The notes below the pieces were generated by a model. The model searched no databases, had not been told where the DNA came from, and worked only from the letters and a program-made list of their open reading frames with translations. A DNA stretch of 64,000 nt. Origin: Comamonadaceae bacterium UBA2121 (GTDB taxonomy: Bacteria > Pseudomonadota > Gammaproteobacteria > Burkholderiales > Burkholderiaceae_C). The DNA lies in NCBI GenBank assembly GCA_002331385.1, contig DCYB01000001.1, forward strand, positions 372,001 to 436,000, in the 5' to 3' direction. A program made the translations under genes and the position numbers. Below are positions 51,409 through 59,418 of this stretch, one piece after another (the stretch's first letter is position 1; each line of letters opens with the position of its first letter).

Positions 51409-52747
51409 TGACCACCTCTCCATCCTCGCGCAATGCCCAGGATTGAATTGAGTTGTTGTGATAGATGGAGCGCGTTCCTCGCACTGCACGCAGTTGCTGG
51501 TTGGTCGGCTGCACGTAGCCGGTGTCATCCATGGCACGGCTCTGGATGATGGTGGGCTTGCCGTCCCACACCCAGTCGATGTTGAAGCGCGTCAGGCACT
51601 TGCTCATCACCGGGCCTTCCAGCCGCGCGGTGCGCCAATTGCGGCCGCCATCCACACTCACATCCACGCGCTTGACCTTGCCCCGACCGGACCATGCCAG
51701 CCCGGTGATGTTGTAAAAACCCTTGTCGAGCAGCATCTGCCCGCCCGAGGGCGTGGTCACCACACTCTTGCATTCCTGGATGCTCGTGTACTGTCGATGC
51801 TGTCCATCCGGCAGCAAATCGATATAGTGCACCGCTTCGTCCTTGGTCGCGTATGGCTCATCGCCCACTTCGATGCGACGCAGGTATTTCACCCAGCTCA
51901 CGCCTTGCACGCCCGGCACGACGAGGCGCAGCGGATAGCCCTGTTCGGGGCGCAGCATTTCGCCGTTCTGGCCATAGGCCACGATGACCTCGCCCGAGGT
52001 GATCAGCTCCATCGGAATCGTGCGCGTCATGGACGAGCCGTCCGCACCTTCCGCGAGAACGAACTTGCCCTTTTTCAGATCCGCGCCCGCCATCTCCAGC
52101 AGCGTGATCAACGGCACGCCAGTGAACTCGCTGCACGACAGCATGCCGTGCGTGTACTGCACGGTCGGCACGGCCACATTGCCCCACTCCATGCCGGTGT
52201 TGGCACCGCATTCGATGAAGTGAAAGCGCGAGACACTGGGCAGCCGCATCAGCTCGTCCATGGTGAAGACCTTGTTGTTCTTCACGAGGCCGTTGATCAT
52301 CAGACGGTGTTTGGACGGGTCGATGTCCCACCAACCCTGATGGTGACGCTCGAAATGCAGACCGCTCGGCGTCACGATGCCGAACAACGACTGCAACGGC
52401 GCAAACGACACCGAGGCCTGGCGCGTCTGCGTCAGGCCGGGGCTCTGGCGGCGCTGCACATTGGCTTCGTATTTGGATGGTTTGCCATAGCCTTCCGCAG
52501 CGACGGGTTGACCCAGTCCCTTGGAGTGCGCGGGCAGCTCCAGGATGTTGGGATCACCCTCGCCCACGTTCTGCCCAGTCTGTGCATGCACGGCAGTCGC
52601 CGTCACCCCCGCAGCCGCAGCGGCGAAGGCATTGCGGATGAAGTCGCGACGGCCCGCCTTGGCCTCAGAAAACACCTTGCCGATGCCATCGCCCTGAACA
52701 AAATTCTCTGGTGCCTTGCGCACCCGACCTGCCATTTGGTTTTGCAT
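51392..52747 (-). CDS. soxC: Molybdopterin sulfane dehydrogenase subunit SoxC
   Basis: SoxC is the molybdenum-cofactor subunit of the sulfane dehydrogenase. The 451-residue protein has a twin-arginine signal (AGRRDFIRNAFAAAAAG, about residues 31-48). The sulfite-oxidase fold carries the cofactor cysteine in HFIECGANTGMEWG (about 180). Other family segments are GLHFERHHQGWWDIDP, MLRPEQGYPLRLVVPGVQG and the C-terminal Ig-like dimer domain (LAWSGRGKVKRVDVSVDGG). ATG at 52747 has GAGGA upstream. A small cytochrome c gene precedes it by 56 bases. Confidence 0.95.
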   Translation of the reverse strand: MQNQMAGRVRKAPENFVQGDGIGKVFSEAKAGRRDFIRNAFAAAAAGVTATAVHAQTGQNVGEGDPNILELPAHSKGLGQPVAAEGYGKPSKYEANVQRRQSPGLTQTRQASVSFAPLQSLFGIVTPSGLHFERHHQGWWDIDPSKHRLMINGLVKNNKVFTMDELMRLPSVSRFHFIECGANTGMEWGNVAVPTVQYTHGMLSCSEFTGVPLITLLEMAGADLKKGKFVLAEGADGSSMTRTIPMELITSGEVIVAYGQNGEMLRPEQGYPLRLVVPGVQGVSWVKYLRRIEVGDEPYATKDEAVHYIDLLPDGQHRQYTSIQECKSVVTTPSGGQMLLDKGFYNITGLAWSGRGKVKRVDVSVDGGRNWRTARLEGPVMSKCLTRFNIDWVWDGKPTIIQSRAMDDTGYVQPTNQQLRAVRGTRSIYHNNSIQSWALREDGEVVNVQLA

Positions 52748-52803
52748 GAGTTGTCCTCAGGTCTGCAGAAGTTCATCAAGTAAGGAATGCGCGATGCGCC
52801 TGC

Positions 52804-53130
52804 TTACTTGGCACCCCCGAGAATCCATGCCGCCAGCGTGTTGGCGTCCGCATCGCTCAACGCGGGCTGTGGTGGCATCGGCACAGGGCCCCATTTGCCA
52901 GCGCCGCCCGCCTTGATGCTTTTGACCAGATTGGCCTGCGCGTCGGCCTGACCCGCGTATTTCTTAGCCACTTCCTGATATGCCGGGCCCACCAGTTTCT
53001 TGTCCGCGGCATGGCAGGCCATGCAGGCGTTCTTCTGTGCCAGAGCCAGATTGGCCCATGTGGGTGCCGACACCGTCAGCCCTGCAACCAGGCATGCGGC
53101 GGCGGTGAGGTAACTCCAAGTCTGCTTCAT
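52804..53130 (-). CDS. Small class I cytochrome c in the sox operon
   Basis: This 108-residue protein has a signal peptide (cleavage near TWA) and a single cytochrome c551/552-like domain: heme site CMACH (about 36-40), DKKLVGPAYQEVAKKY, and Met ligand in GPVPMPPQPALSD. It is the first gene of the main sox operon and probably takes electrons from SoxAX or SoxCD to a terminal oxidase. Its C-terminal half is strikingly similar to the second domain of SoxD in this cluster (VPMPPQPALSDADA against IPMPPQPNLSDDDA), suggesting a common origin. Confidence 0.9.
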   Translation of the reverse strand: MKQTWSYLTAAACLVAGLTVSAPTWANLALAQKNACMACHAADKKLVGPAYQEVAKKYAGQADAQANLVKSIKAGGAGKWGPVPMPPQPALSDADANTLAAWILGGAK

Positions 53131-53184
53131 CGCTTTGTCCTTTATCTATATATAAGCATATCTTTATGATTCAAATTATCTGTT

Positions 53185-53198
53185 GTGATGCAGATCAA
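53185..53198. promoter_or_regulatory. Crp/Fnr-type box upstream of the sox operon
   Basis: On the minus strand TTGATCTGCATCAC matches the Fnr/Anr consensus TTGAT-N4-ATCAA at nine of ten fixed positions; it also fits the Crp form less well. Its centre is 61 bases from the cytochrome c ATG. A TATGCT -10-like element (53160-53155, minus strand) would put the centre close to -41 to -44, the class II activator position. An adjacent small hairpin GCAGAT/ATCTGC overlaps it. Confidence 0.55.
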
Positions 53199-53328
53199 AA
53201 TCTGCGGGGTTTTCCCTCGTTATTCGATATTTGAATAGCGATACGCCAAAGCACAAACAGCATTGATGGGCTGCATCGCAGCGTGCAAACAAAGACAAGA
53301 ACTGCGGGCGCAACGGATGTGCGCCGCT

Positions 53329-53859
53329 TCAATGTGCGACGGCAGCGCGGGCGCGTGCGATGCGCTCGTCCAGATAAGCGCCGTAGAAATCCGACGTGGA
53401 GCCGCCCACCAGCCGCTCGGCCACCTCGGCGCCGTCACGTCCCAAGAACAGCACCGTGGGCGCAGCGTCAATGTTCAAGGCCTTGACCAATTGACCGTGG
53501 GTCGTTGCGTTGCCCCGCAGATCGCGAACCGGGTCGCGCGAGAGAAAGTGGATCTGCGTCACCGCCCTGCCCGCCTTCAACTCGCTCACGAGATAGTTCT
53601 CGCGCGCCACCTTGCAGAACGGACAGCCGCGCAAGGTCGCCAGAACGATCAGTGGTTCGCCACGCGCGATGGCCTTGCCGAGATCGGCGCGCACATCCTG
53701 CGTGGTGGGCAGTAGCCGTTCGGACACATCTGGCGCGGCCAGTGCGACACCGCCACTGGCCGCCGTCACGCATGCCGCACCCAGCCAGCGCAACACATCG
53801 CGCCGATCTAGCGGCCTTATGCTGGACGGGCGCATTGGCGCGGGCCTGGGCGTGCTCAT
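53329..53859 (-). CDS. Periplasmic thioredoxin-like protein (SoxW-like)
   Basis: This 176-residue protein has a twin-arginine-like signal (RRDVLRWLGAACVTAASGGVALA) and a thioredoxin-like domain with the redox motif RGCPFCKVARENYL (Cys about 79 and 82). The cis-Pro is in DAAPTVLFLG. SoxW-type thioredoxins keep SoxY reduced in sox clusters. The motif CPFC rather than CGPC suggests a DsbA/DsbC-like or dedicated function. It overlaps the preceding SoxH-like gene by ATGA (4 bases), so they are translationally coupled. The main sox promoter region follows it. Confidence 0.78.
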   Translation of the reverse strand: MSTPRPAPMRPSSIRPLDRRDVLRWLGAACVTAASGGVALAAPDVSERLLPTTQDVRADLGKAIARGEPLIVLATLRGCPFCKVARENYLVSELKAGRAVTQIHFLSRDPVRDLRGNATTHGQLVKALNIDAAPTVLFLGRDGAEVAERLVGGSTSDFYGAYLDERIARARAAVAH

Positions 53860-54929
53860 GGCTTTTCTTGCTCCATCAGCAGATAGGTGTTGTATGCGTT
53901 CATGCGATTGGCCTCCTTGAACAGCGGGTACTTCTCGAACTTCGACCAGTCCGTGGCTTGGTAGGCATCGTCAAACGGATCGAGATTCTGCGCCGCCTTC
54001 CCCATGGAGTCGCGCAGGTATTGCAGGTAGTCGCGCGTGAGTTGCATGTCCGCGCGTGGATTTTCGGAGGCAGGTCCGTGTCCGGGAATCATTACCTTCA
54101 CCGGCAGCTTCAGCAGCGAATCCAGCGCGGCGATCCAGTGGCGGCTGTCTGCCTGACCCACGAACGGAATGCGATTGCGAAACATGACATCGCCGACAAA
54201 GAGCGCCCCCGTTTTGGGCAGGTAGACAGCGGTGTCCTCCGGCGTGTGCGCAGGCCCCATATGCTGCAACACGAACTCGGTGCCGCCAATGGTCAGCGGG
54301 ACACTGTTGCCTTCGATCCATTGGTCTGCGTTGACCATGTGCGTTTTGTCGTCGATCCACGGCGCCAACTCGGTGCGCGACGCTTCCAGTCGCAGACGCG
54401 CCGTGTCGGAATAGATGTATTCCTTGGCCAGCGCATTCGCAATGATTTTGGCGCCCAATGCCTTGAATACCTGCAACCCGTAGATGTGATCCGCATGGTA
54501 GTGCGTGAGGATCACGGTGCTGATCGGTTTGGGCGTAATGGCCTTGATCTTCTGCACCAGCTCTTCGGCCAGCGCTGGCGAGCCCAGCGCGTCAATGACG
54601 ACCACGCTGTCACCCGTCACCACGAACCCGGCATTCGAGATGAAGTTCTGGTTCGCAGGCGAACCCAGTGCCGACATGCCCTGGACGTAGTACACATCGG
54701 GCGCAACCTGCTGGACCTCCATCGCCACGCGTTGAGGCGCTGAGGGCGCTTTGGCCGCCGTTGCTGACGCAGGTGCTGCCGTATCCGCAGCTTGCGCCAC
54801 ATGCTGCGCACTTCGGTTTGCATGGTACCCATGGTCGCCATGGGCAAATGCCGGCGCATGCAAGCCGACCAGCAACAAGACACTCGTCAGCAAACGCAGG
54901 GGTGGAATGGAATATGGCACGCGAGTCAT
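53856..54929 (-). CDS. Metallo-beta-lactamase-fold protein (SoxH-like)
   Basis: SoxH-type MBL proteins accompany sox genes; their reaction is not established. The 357-residue protein has a signal peptide and a His-rich stretch after cleavage (AHGDHGYHANRSAQH). The metal motifs of the MBL fold are complete: ILTHYHADHIYG (HxHxDH), GPAHTPEDTAV, LFVGDVMFRN and PGHGPASENP. The ATG at 54929 directly abuts GGAG, leaving no spacing; the GTG at 54920 (nine bases from AGGAG) is a better start on that ground. The signal peptide works from either. It is the first gene of the leftward sox region. Confidence 0.82.
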   Translation of the reverse strand: MTRVPYSIPPLRLLTSVLLLVGLHAPAFAHGDHGYHANRSAQHVAQAADTAAPASATAAKAPSAPQRVAMEVQQVAPDVYYVQGMSALGSPANQNFISNAGFVVTGDSVVVIDALGSPALAEELVQKIKAITPKPISTVILTHYHADHIYGLQVFKALGAKIIANALAKEYIYSDTARLRLEASRTELAPWIDDKTHMVNADQWIEGNSVPLTIGGTEFVLQHMGPAHTPEDTAVYLPKTGALFVGDVMFRNRIPFVGQADSRHWIAALDSLLKLPVKVMIPGHGPASENPRADMQLTRDYLQYLRDSMGKAAQNLDPFDDAYQATDWSKFEKYPLFKEANRMNAYNTYLLMEQEKP

Positions 54930-55084
54930 CTCCTTTTATATGGTCCGGACGGTATTTTCCCGAACTTGATTTGGCTCAATTTCTGACCTGAAATTACTTA
55001 GCCAGTGCTAATATAAGATACCAGCAATATTTCGGGCTGGACATACAACCAATGCAGACACTGCAAAAAAAGGAGCCCCGAACG

Positions 55085-55501
55085 ATGATCAAGCGCGTCT
55101 TTTTGACCTTTTTCCTCGCCCTGATGGCAAGCTTCGCCTTCGCCCAGGACGTCAAGGTGGTCTACCACGTGAACACCGGCGTGGAGACTGCTGCTGCGAT
55201 TTTGAACAACATCAACAACCACCTGAACGCTGCCCCCAAGGACAAGATTGTGGTGGTAACGCACGGTCCCGGCATCGACTTTCTTCTGAACGATGCGAAG
55301 GACAGCAAGGGCCGCGAGTTCAGCGGCCAGGTCAGTGCGCTTGCCAGTAAGGGCGTGGAGTTCCGCGTGTGCCACAACACGCTGCAATCGCGCAAACTGG
55401 AGCCGTCCAGCCTGTTGATGGAAACCAAGGTGGTTCCGTCCGGGGTGGCCGAAGTCGCTCGGCTGCAAGCCAAGGAAGGTTATGTGTACCTGAAACCCTG
55501 A
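55085..55501 (+). CDS. Periplasmic DsrE-family protein
   Basis: DsrE-like proteins bind or carry sulfane sulfur on a cysteine. This 138-residue protein has a signal peptide (MIKRVFLTFFLALMASFAFA), so it acts in the periplasm. The DsrE/F fold is suggested by VKVVYHVNTG, KIVVVTHGPGIDFLL and the single Cys in VEFRVCHNTL (about 98). ATG at 55085 has AGGAGC upstream, the longer frame is rejected. It is divergent from the soxH-like gene, about 155 bases away, and its product may exchange sulfur with Sox proteins. An intrinsic terminator follows. Confidence 0.85.
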   Translation: MIKRVFLTFFLALMASFAFAQDVKVVYHVNTGVETAAAILNNINNHLNAAPKDKIVVVTHGPGIDFLLNDAKDSKGREFSGQVSALASKGVEFRVCHNTLQSRKLEPSSLLMETKVVPSGVAEVARLQAKEGYVYLKP

Positions 55502-55524
55502 GTGCAAGCGCTCAGGACGAAGAA

Positions 55525-55556
55525 ACAAAAAGGCAGCCTTCAGGCTGCCTTTTTGT
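55525..55556. terminator. Bidirectional terminator after the DsrE-like gene
   Basis: AGGCAGCC and GGCTGCCT pair across TTCA (55531-55550). Plus-strand T-run TTTTTGTTT and a preceding A-run fit termination from both sides. It separates convergent dsrE-like and arsR-like genes. Confidence 0.85.
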
Positions 55557-55627
55557 TTGCGCTGCACTTCAAGTGCAATAAAAATAATGTATTGCGAGCC
55601 TGTGGCCCGTCACTTTGGGTGAACAGT

Positions 55628-55933
55628 TCAATCGTCAATCGCCATCTGGAGGCACACGCTGCGGCACATCTCTACCACCTTCTCGTTGGTGATGAAATAG
55701 TAGATGCTGACGCCTTCACGACGACGCCCCAGGATGCCTGCCTGATACAGCGTGTTCAGGTGCTGCGACATGTTCGGCTGGGTGGTGTCGATGGAGGAAA
55801 GCAACTCGGACACGTTCTTCTCGCCATTGCACAGGGCACTGATGATGCGTAGGCGCATGGGAGCGGCCATGGCACGGAACAGTTCCGCCGCGTTTTCATA
55901 CACGATGTCGTCATCAATCACTTCAGTATCCAT
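55628..55933 (-). CDS. ArsR-family regulator, candidate sulfur-responsive repressor
   Basis: This 101-residue winged-helix protein is an ArsR/SmtB-type repressor: ELFRAMAAPMRLRIISALCNGEKNVSELL, recognition helix TTQPNMSQHLNTLYQAGIL and wing GRRREGVSIYYFI. Three cysteines (35, 90 and 94) are present. The ArsR ELCVCDL metal site is absent. BigR/SqrR/SoxR-type persulfide sensors in sulfur bacteria use two cysteines in this fold; here the first Cys lies three residues later than in BigR, so the same chemistry is only possible. ATG at 55933 has AGGAGC upstream; the longer frame is rejected. Its position beside dsrE and sox suggests it controls these genes. Confidence 0.75.
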   Translation of the reverse strand: MDTEVIDDDIVYENAAELFRAMAAPMRLRIISALCNGEKNVSELLSSIDTTQPNMSQHLNTLYQAGILGRRREGVSIYYFITNEKVVEMCRSVCLQMAIDD

Positions 55934-56149
55934 GGATGGCTCCTGGTCGAGGTTGCTCGGATTCTGGCGGGTCTCAATTGGACTGCCAAAGTCCGGGACA
56001 TTTGCATTGCGGCGCGAGGCGGGCCAGAGTTTGCGTATAGGCATACTTGAAAGTGTAGACTCACCTGCACGCTAAGCGAGGCCCACCCTAGGGACACTTC
56101 TGTCGCATATCAATCAACACTAATTAAAGCCTAAACACATGTTTGTGTG

Positions 56150-56195
56150 CAACAACATCCCTGTGCCTTGCCATACAAGACACGGGATGCTGTTG
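56150..56195. repeat. Long imperfect hairpin between the ArsR-like gene and tctA
   Basis: Arms of about 20 bases (56150-56170 and 56176-56195) pair with two mismatches and one bulge around the loop CCATA. No T-run follows on either strand. It lies in a 308-base gap that also contains the regulator promoter and an ACACA...TGTGT dyad (56134-56148). It could be a tctA transcript end, a processed small RNA or a decayed repeat. Confidence 0.55.
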
Positions 56196-56241
56196 TCATT
56201 TGATTAAAGATGCTGAAACAAATGGTCGCAAATACCGCCAA

Positions 56242-57774
56242 TTAGCTCGGAAGCAAAGTGTCTTGAGTTTCACCCCGGAGCGCCCGGCGTCTGCCCAACC
56301 ATGCCATCAGTCGTGGCAACGCCAGCACCATCAACACAATCACCAGCAAAGTTACCGACATGGGGCGCTGCAGGAAGATCAACCAACTGCCTTCGCCGAT
56401 GGAAACTGCGTTACGCATTTGCGCTTCCGCGAGCGGGCCCAGGATCATGCCGACCACCACCGGCGCGGTCGGAAAATCATACCGGCGCATCAACACGCCG
56501 AGCAGGCCGATGAAGTACAGCAGGAACAGGTCGAACGTGCTCTGACGCATGCCATAAGCGCCCACGGTGGCGAAAATCAGAATGCCCGCGTACAACTGTG
56601 GACGTGGAATCTTCAGCAGCTTCACCCACAAACCGACCATCGGAAGGTTGAGCACCAGCAGCATGATGTTGCCGATGTAGAGCGATGCGATCAGTGCCCA
56701 CACAAGTGCCGCAGAACTGCTGAAGAGTTGCGGACCGGGGTTGATGCCGTAGTTCTGGAACGCGCCCAGCAGCACCGCTGTGGTGTTGCTGGTGGGAATA
56801 CCTAGCGTGAGCAGCGGAATCAATGCCGCCGTCACCGTGGCATTGTTCGCCGCCTCCGGGCCGGCAACACCTTCGATGGCGCCTGTGGTACCGAACTCTT
56901 CCTTGTTCTTGCCTTTGGCCAGTTTCTTTTCTGCGGCATAGCTCAGGAACGTGGGGATCTCCGTGCCGCCCGCAGGAATGCAGCCGAAGGGCGTGCCGAT
57001 GATGGTGCCGCGCAGCCACGCGGGCACGGAGCGGCGCCAATCGCGCGCCGTCATGTGCACGCGGCCCATCTTGTTCTGGCTTTCGTCCACCTTGCCTTCG
57101 TAGAGTGCGTTGTAGAGCACTTCAGCCACAGCAAACAGGCCCACGGCAACGAGCACGATATCGATGCCGTCGAGCAACTCCATCTGGCCCGCCGTATAGC
57201 GTGCAGCACCCGAGATCTGGTCCATGCCGATGCAGCCCAACGCCAGTCCCAGGAACAGCGCCGTCATGCCGCGCAGACTGCTCTGGCCCAGCACCGCACT
57301 CACGGTCGTGAAGGCCAGCACCATCAGCATGAAATACTCCGGCGGACCCAGCTTGACGGCGAATTCGGCCACCGTCGGCGCGAACAAGGTCACGATCACG
57401 GTGGCTACGGTGCCCGCCACAAACGAGCCGATGGCGGACGTAGCCAGCGCCGCGCCCGCGCGCCCGCTCTTGGCCATCTTGTTGCCCTCCATGGCGGTGA
57501 CCATGCTCGCGGTTTCGCCGGGGGTATTCAGCAGGATCGACGTGGTCGAGCCGCCGTACATCGCGCCGTAATAGATGCCGGCAAAGAAGATCATGGACGC
57601 CGTCACGTCCACCTTGGCCGTGATCGGCAGCAACATTGCGACGGCCACCGCCGGGCCGATGCCGGGCAGCACGCCCACCGCCGTGCCCAGTGCACAGCCC
57701 ACCAAGGCCCACAACAAATTGACGGGCGTGATCGCAGTGGCAAAACCCTGCATCAATGCGTTGAAAATTTCCAT
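56242..57774 (-). CDS. tctA: Tripartite tricarboxylate transporter, large permease TctA
   Basis: TctA is the main membrane subunit of TTT uptake systems. The 510-residue protein has about ten to twelve helices. Motifs include VLPGIGPAVAVAMLLPIT, IFFAGIYYGAMYGGSTTSILLNTPGE, GTPFGCIPAGGTEIPTFLSY, and LGIPTSNTTAVLLGAF. The ATG at 57774 overlaps the tctB stop (TGATG), a normal coupling; the longer 702-codon frame is antisense or out of frame with tctB and is not used. Likely substrate is a citrate-like di- or tricarboxylate, not determined. Confidence 0.95.
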   Translation of the reverse strand: MEIFNALMQGFATAITPVNLLWALVGCALGTAVGVLPGIGPAVAVAMLLPITAKVDVTASMIFFAGIYYGAMYGGSTTSILLNTPGETASMVTAMEGNKMAKSGRAGAALATSAIGSFVAGTVATVIVTLFAPTVAEFAVKLGPPEYFMLMVLAFTTVSAVLGQSSLRGMTALFLGLALGCIGMDQISGAARYTAGQMELLDGIDIVLVAVGLFAVAEVLYNALYEGKVDESQNKMGRVHMTARDWRRSVPAWLRGTIIGTPFGCIPAGGTEIPTFLSYAAEKKLAKGKNKEEFGTTGAIEGVAGPEAANNATVTAALIPLLTLGIPTSNTTAVLLGAFQNYGINPGPQLFSSSAALVWALIASLYIGNIMLLVLNLPMVGLWVKLLKIPRPQLYAGILIFATVGAYGMRQSTFDLFLLYFIGLLGVLMRRYDFPTAPVVVGMILGPLAEAQMRNAVSIGEGSWLIFLQRPMSVTLLVIVLMVLALPRLMAWLGRRRALRGETQDTLLPS

Positions 57775-58331
57775 CACAGCCACCCTGTATTCGTCAGACC
57801 CGGCAGATTGATCGCCAGGAATTGCGTGAACACCCAGAACACGGGCGCCGAAATCGCCAGCCCGGTGAACACATCGATCGCCAGCGACTTCGGAGCCAGC
57901 AGTCCGGTTTGCCCGCCCGCACGGCGCAACCCTTGCACCGCAAGCGCATAGCACAGCGTGCAGCCCACGATGAATCCCACATGCGTGATGAGTACCGCAT
58001 TCAGCAACAGGCCCGCAGACACCCAGGCGAAGGGAATGAGTTGCGCATGTTTGGAACCGCCGGGATCGCCTGCATTGCGAAAGCCGCCGGACATCGCCTC
58101 CCAGATCAGCAGGAGCCCGCACAGCCCTAGCACTGCAGCGCACAGCCACGGCATGAAGTTGGGCCCGACTCCGCCATAGCCTGCATCGCCGGGGATCGAC
58201 ACCGCGCCCGCGGCCATGACGCCGGCCACGAACAGCACGCCTACACCGACGGCAGCCTGCCAGCGCGGTGAGGGAATGGAAAGCTCCGCCAGCTCGGGCG
58301 TCGCATGGGTATTGCTGAGTATTTCGGACAT
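57774..58331 (-). CDS. tctB: Tripartite tricarboxylate transporter, small permease TctB
   Basis: TctB is the small four-helix membrane subunit. This 185-residue protein has four hydrophobic segments (VGVGVLFVAGVMAAGAV, WLCAAVLGLCGLLLIW, WVSAGLLLNAVLITHVGFIVGCTLCYALAV and GLAISAPVFWVFTQFLA). FMPWLCAAVLGLCG and GDPGGSKHAQL fit the family. ATG at 58331 has GGAAGG upstream. It is between tctC and tctA on the same strand, overlapping tctA by one base. Confidence 0.9.
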   Translation of the reverse strand: MSEILSNTHATPELAELSIPSPRWQAAVGVGVLFVAGVMAAGAVSIPGDAGYGGVGPNFMPWLCAAVLGLCGLLLIWEAMSGGFRNAGDPGGSKHAQLIPFAWVSAGLLLNAVLITHVGFIVGCTLCYALAVQGLRRAGGQTGLLAPKSLAIDVFTGLAISAPVFWVFTQFLAINLPGLTNTGWL

Positions 58332-58423
58332 GTCCGTACCTTCCATGCAATGTTCAGAAGACAACAACGACCCCACGCCACCACCTTGCGTGGAGCGTTT
58401 GTCTCTACTTGCGACGGGGGCCA

Positions 58424-58446
58424 ACAAAAAGAGCGCCGAAGCGCCC
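58424..58446 (-). terminator. Terminator-like hairpin between tctC and tctB
   Basis: On the minus strand GGGCGC-TTCG-GCGCTC forms a UUCG-capped stem followed by TTTTTG. It lies 13 bases after the tctC stop. It probably ends a fraction of transcripts or protects the tctC 3' end, giving more binding protein than permease. Confidence 0.7.
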
Positions 58447-58458
58447 TTCACTGTCCGG

Positions 58459-59418
58459 TCAGACCATGCCGGACTTGGTCATGGTGTCGCGCAAGCTGGC
58501 GAACTCTTCGTCCACGAACTTGGCAAATGCATCGCCGCCCAGCCATGCGGGCGTCCAGTCGTTTTTCTTCAGCGCTTCGGCCCAGGCCTGGCTCTTCACG
58601 GCCTTCTCGACCGTGGCCACCAGCGCATTGCGCTGCTCTGCACTGATGCCGGGCGCGCCGTACACGCCGCGCCAGTTGCCGATCTCTACGTTGATGCCCT
58701 GCTCCTTGAGCGTGGGCACATTGATGCCGGCAAGGCGCTCGCCCGATGTCACGCCGATCGGGCGCATCTTGCCCGCGTTGATGTACTCCGCGAACTCGCT
58801 GTAGCCACTACCGCCGATGGTGACGTTGCCACCCAGAATGGCCGCCGTCGCCTCGCCGCCCCCACGGAACGCCACGTAGTTGATCTTGGCCGGGTCCACG
58901 CCCACGGCGCGCGCAATCATCGCGGCGGCAATGTGCTCCGTGGAGCCACGCGAGCCACCGCCCCACTTCACGCTGCCGGGGTCCTTCTTCAACTGGGCGA
59001 CGACGTCAGCCATCGTCTTGAATGGCGAGTTGGAAGGCAGCACGAACACGTTGTATTCGCTCGTCAGGCGCGCAATTGGCGTGGCCTGGCTCAGGTTCAC
59101 CGGTGGCTTGCCCGTGATGATGCCGCCCAGCATGACCGCACCCATCACCATCAGCGCGTTCGGGTCGCCCTTGGAGCCGTTGACGAATTGCGCCAGACCG
59201 ATGGCACCTGCTGCGCCGCCCTTGTTGTCATACGTGACCGACGAGGCCACGCCTGCGTCCTGCAGTGCCTTGCCCAGTGCGCGGCCCGTGGTGTCCCAGC
59301 CGCCGCCGGGATTGGCGGGCAGCATCATCTTCATGGCAACTGCTGCCTGAGCCGAAAGGGGCAACGCGCCCACAGCGGCCATGGCGGCCAGAGATTTCAA
59401 GAAGGTATCGCGACGCAT
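58459..59418 (-). CDS. tctC: Periplasmic tricarboxylate-binding protein TctC (Bug family)
   Basis: TctC/Bug proteins capture carboxylates in the periplasm. The 319-residue protein has a signal peptide (SLAAMAAVGALPLSAQA). Family motifs are MLPANPGGGWDTTGRALGKAL, VTYDNKGGAAGAIGLAQFV, and the GGGSRGSTEHIAAAMIARAVG ligand-loop region. ATG at 59418 has AGGAG upstream. It is the first gene of the leftward tctCBA operon, divergent from tctDE, and probably the most highly expressed. Confidence 0.95.
   Translation of the reverse strand: MRRDTFLKSLAAMAAVGALPLSAQAAVAMKMMLPANPGGGWDTTGRALGKALQDAGVASSVTYDNKGGAAGAIGLAQFVNGSKGDPNALMVMGAVMLGGIITGKPPVNLSQATPIARLTSEYNVFVLPSNSPFKTMADVVAQLKKDPGSVKWGGGSRGSTEHIAAAMIARAVGVDPAKINYVAFRGGGEATAAILGGNVTIGGSGYSEFAEYINAGKMRPIGVTSGERLAGINVPTLKEQGINVEIGNWRGVYGAPGISAEQRNALVATVEKAVKSQAWAEALKKNDWTPAWLGGDAFAKFVDEEFASLRDTMTKSGMV

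Noticed and set aside
53185..53213. Intrinsic terminator at GCAGAT/ATCTGC
   Set aside because: No gene precedes it on the plus strand and the T-run is short; it overlaps the Crp/Fnr-type box and fits a regulatory site better.
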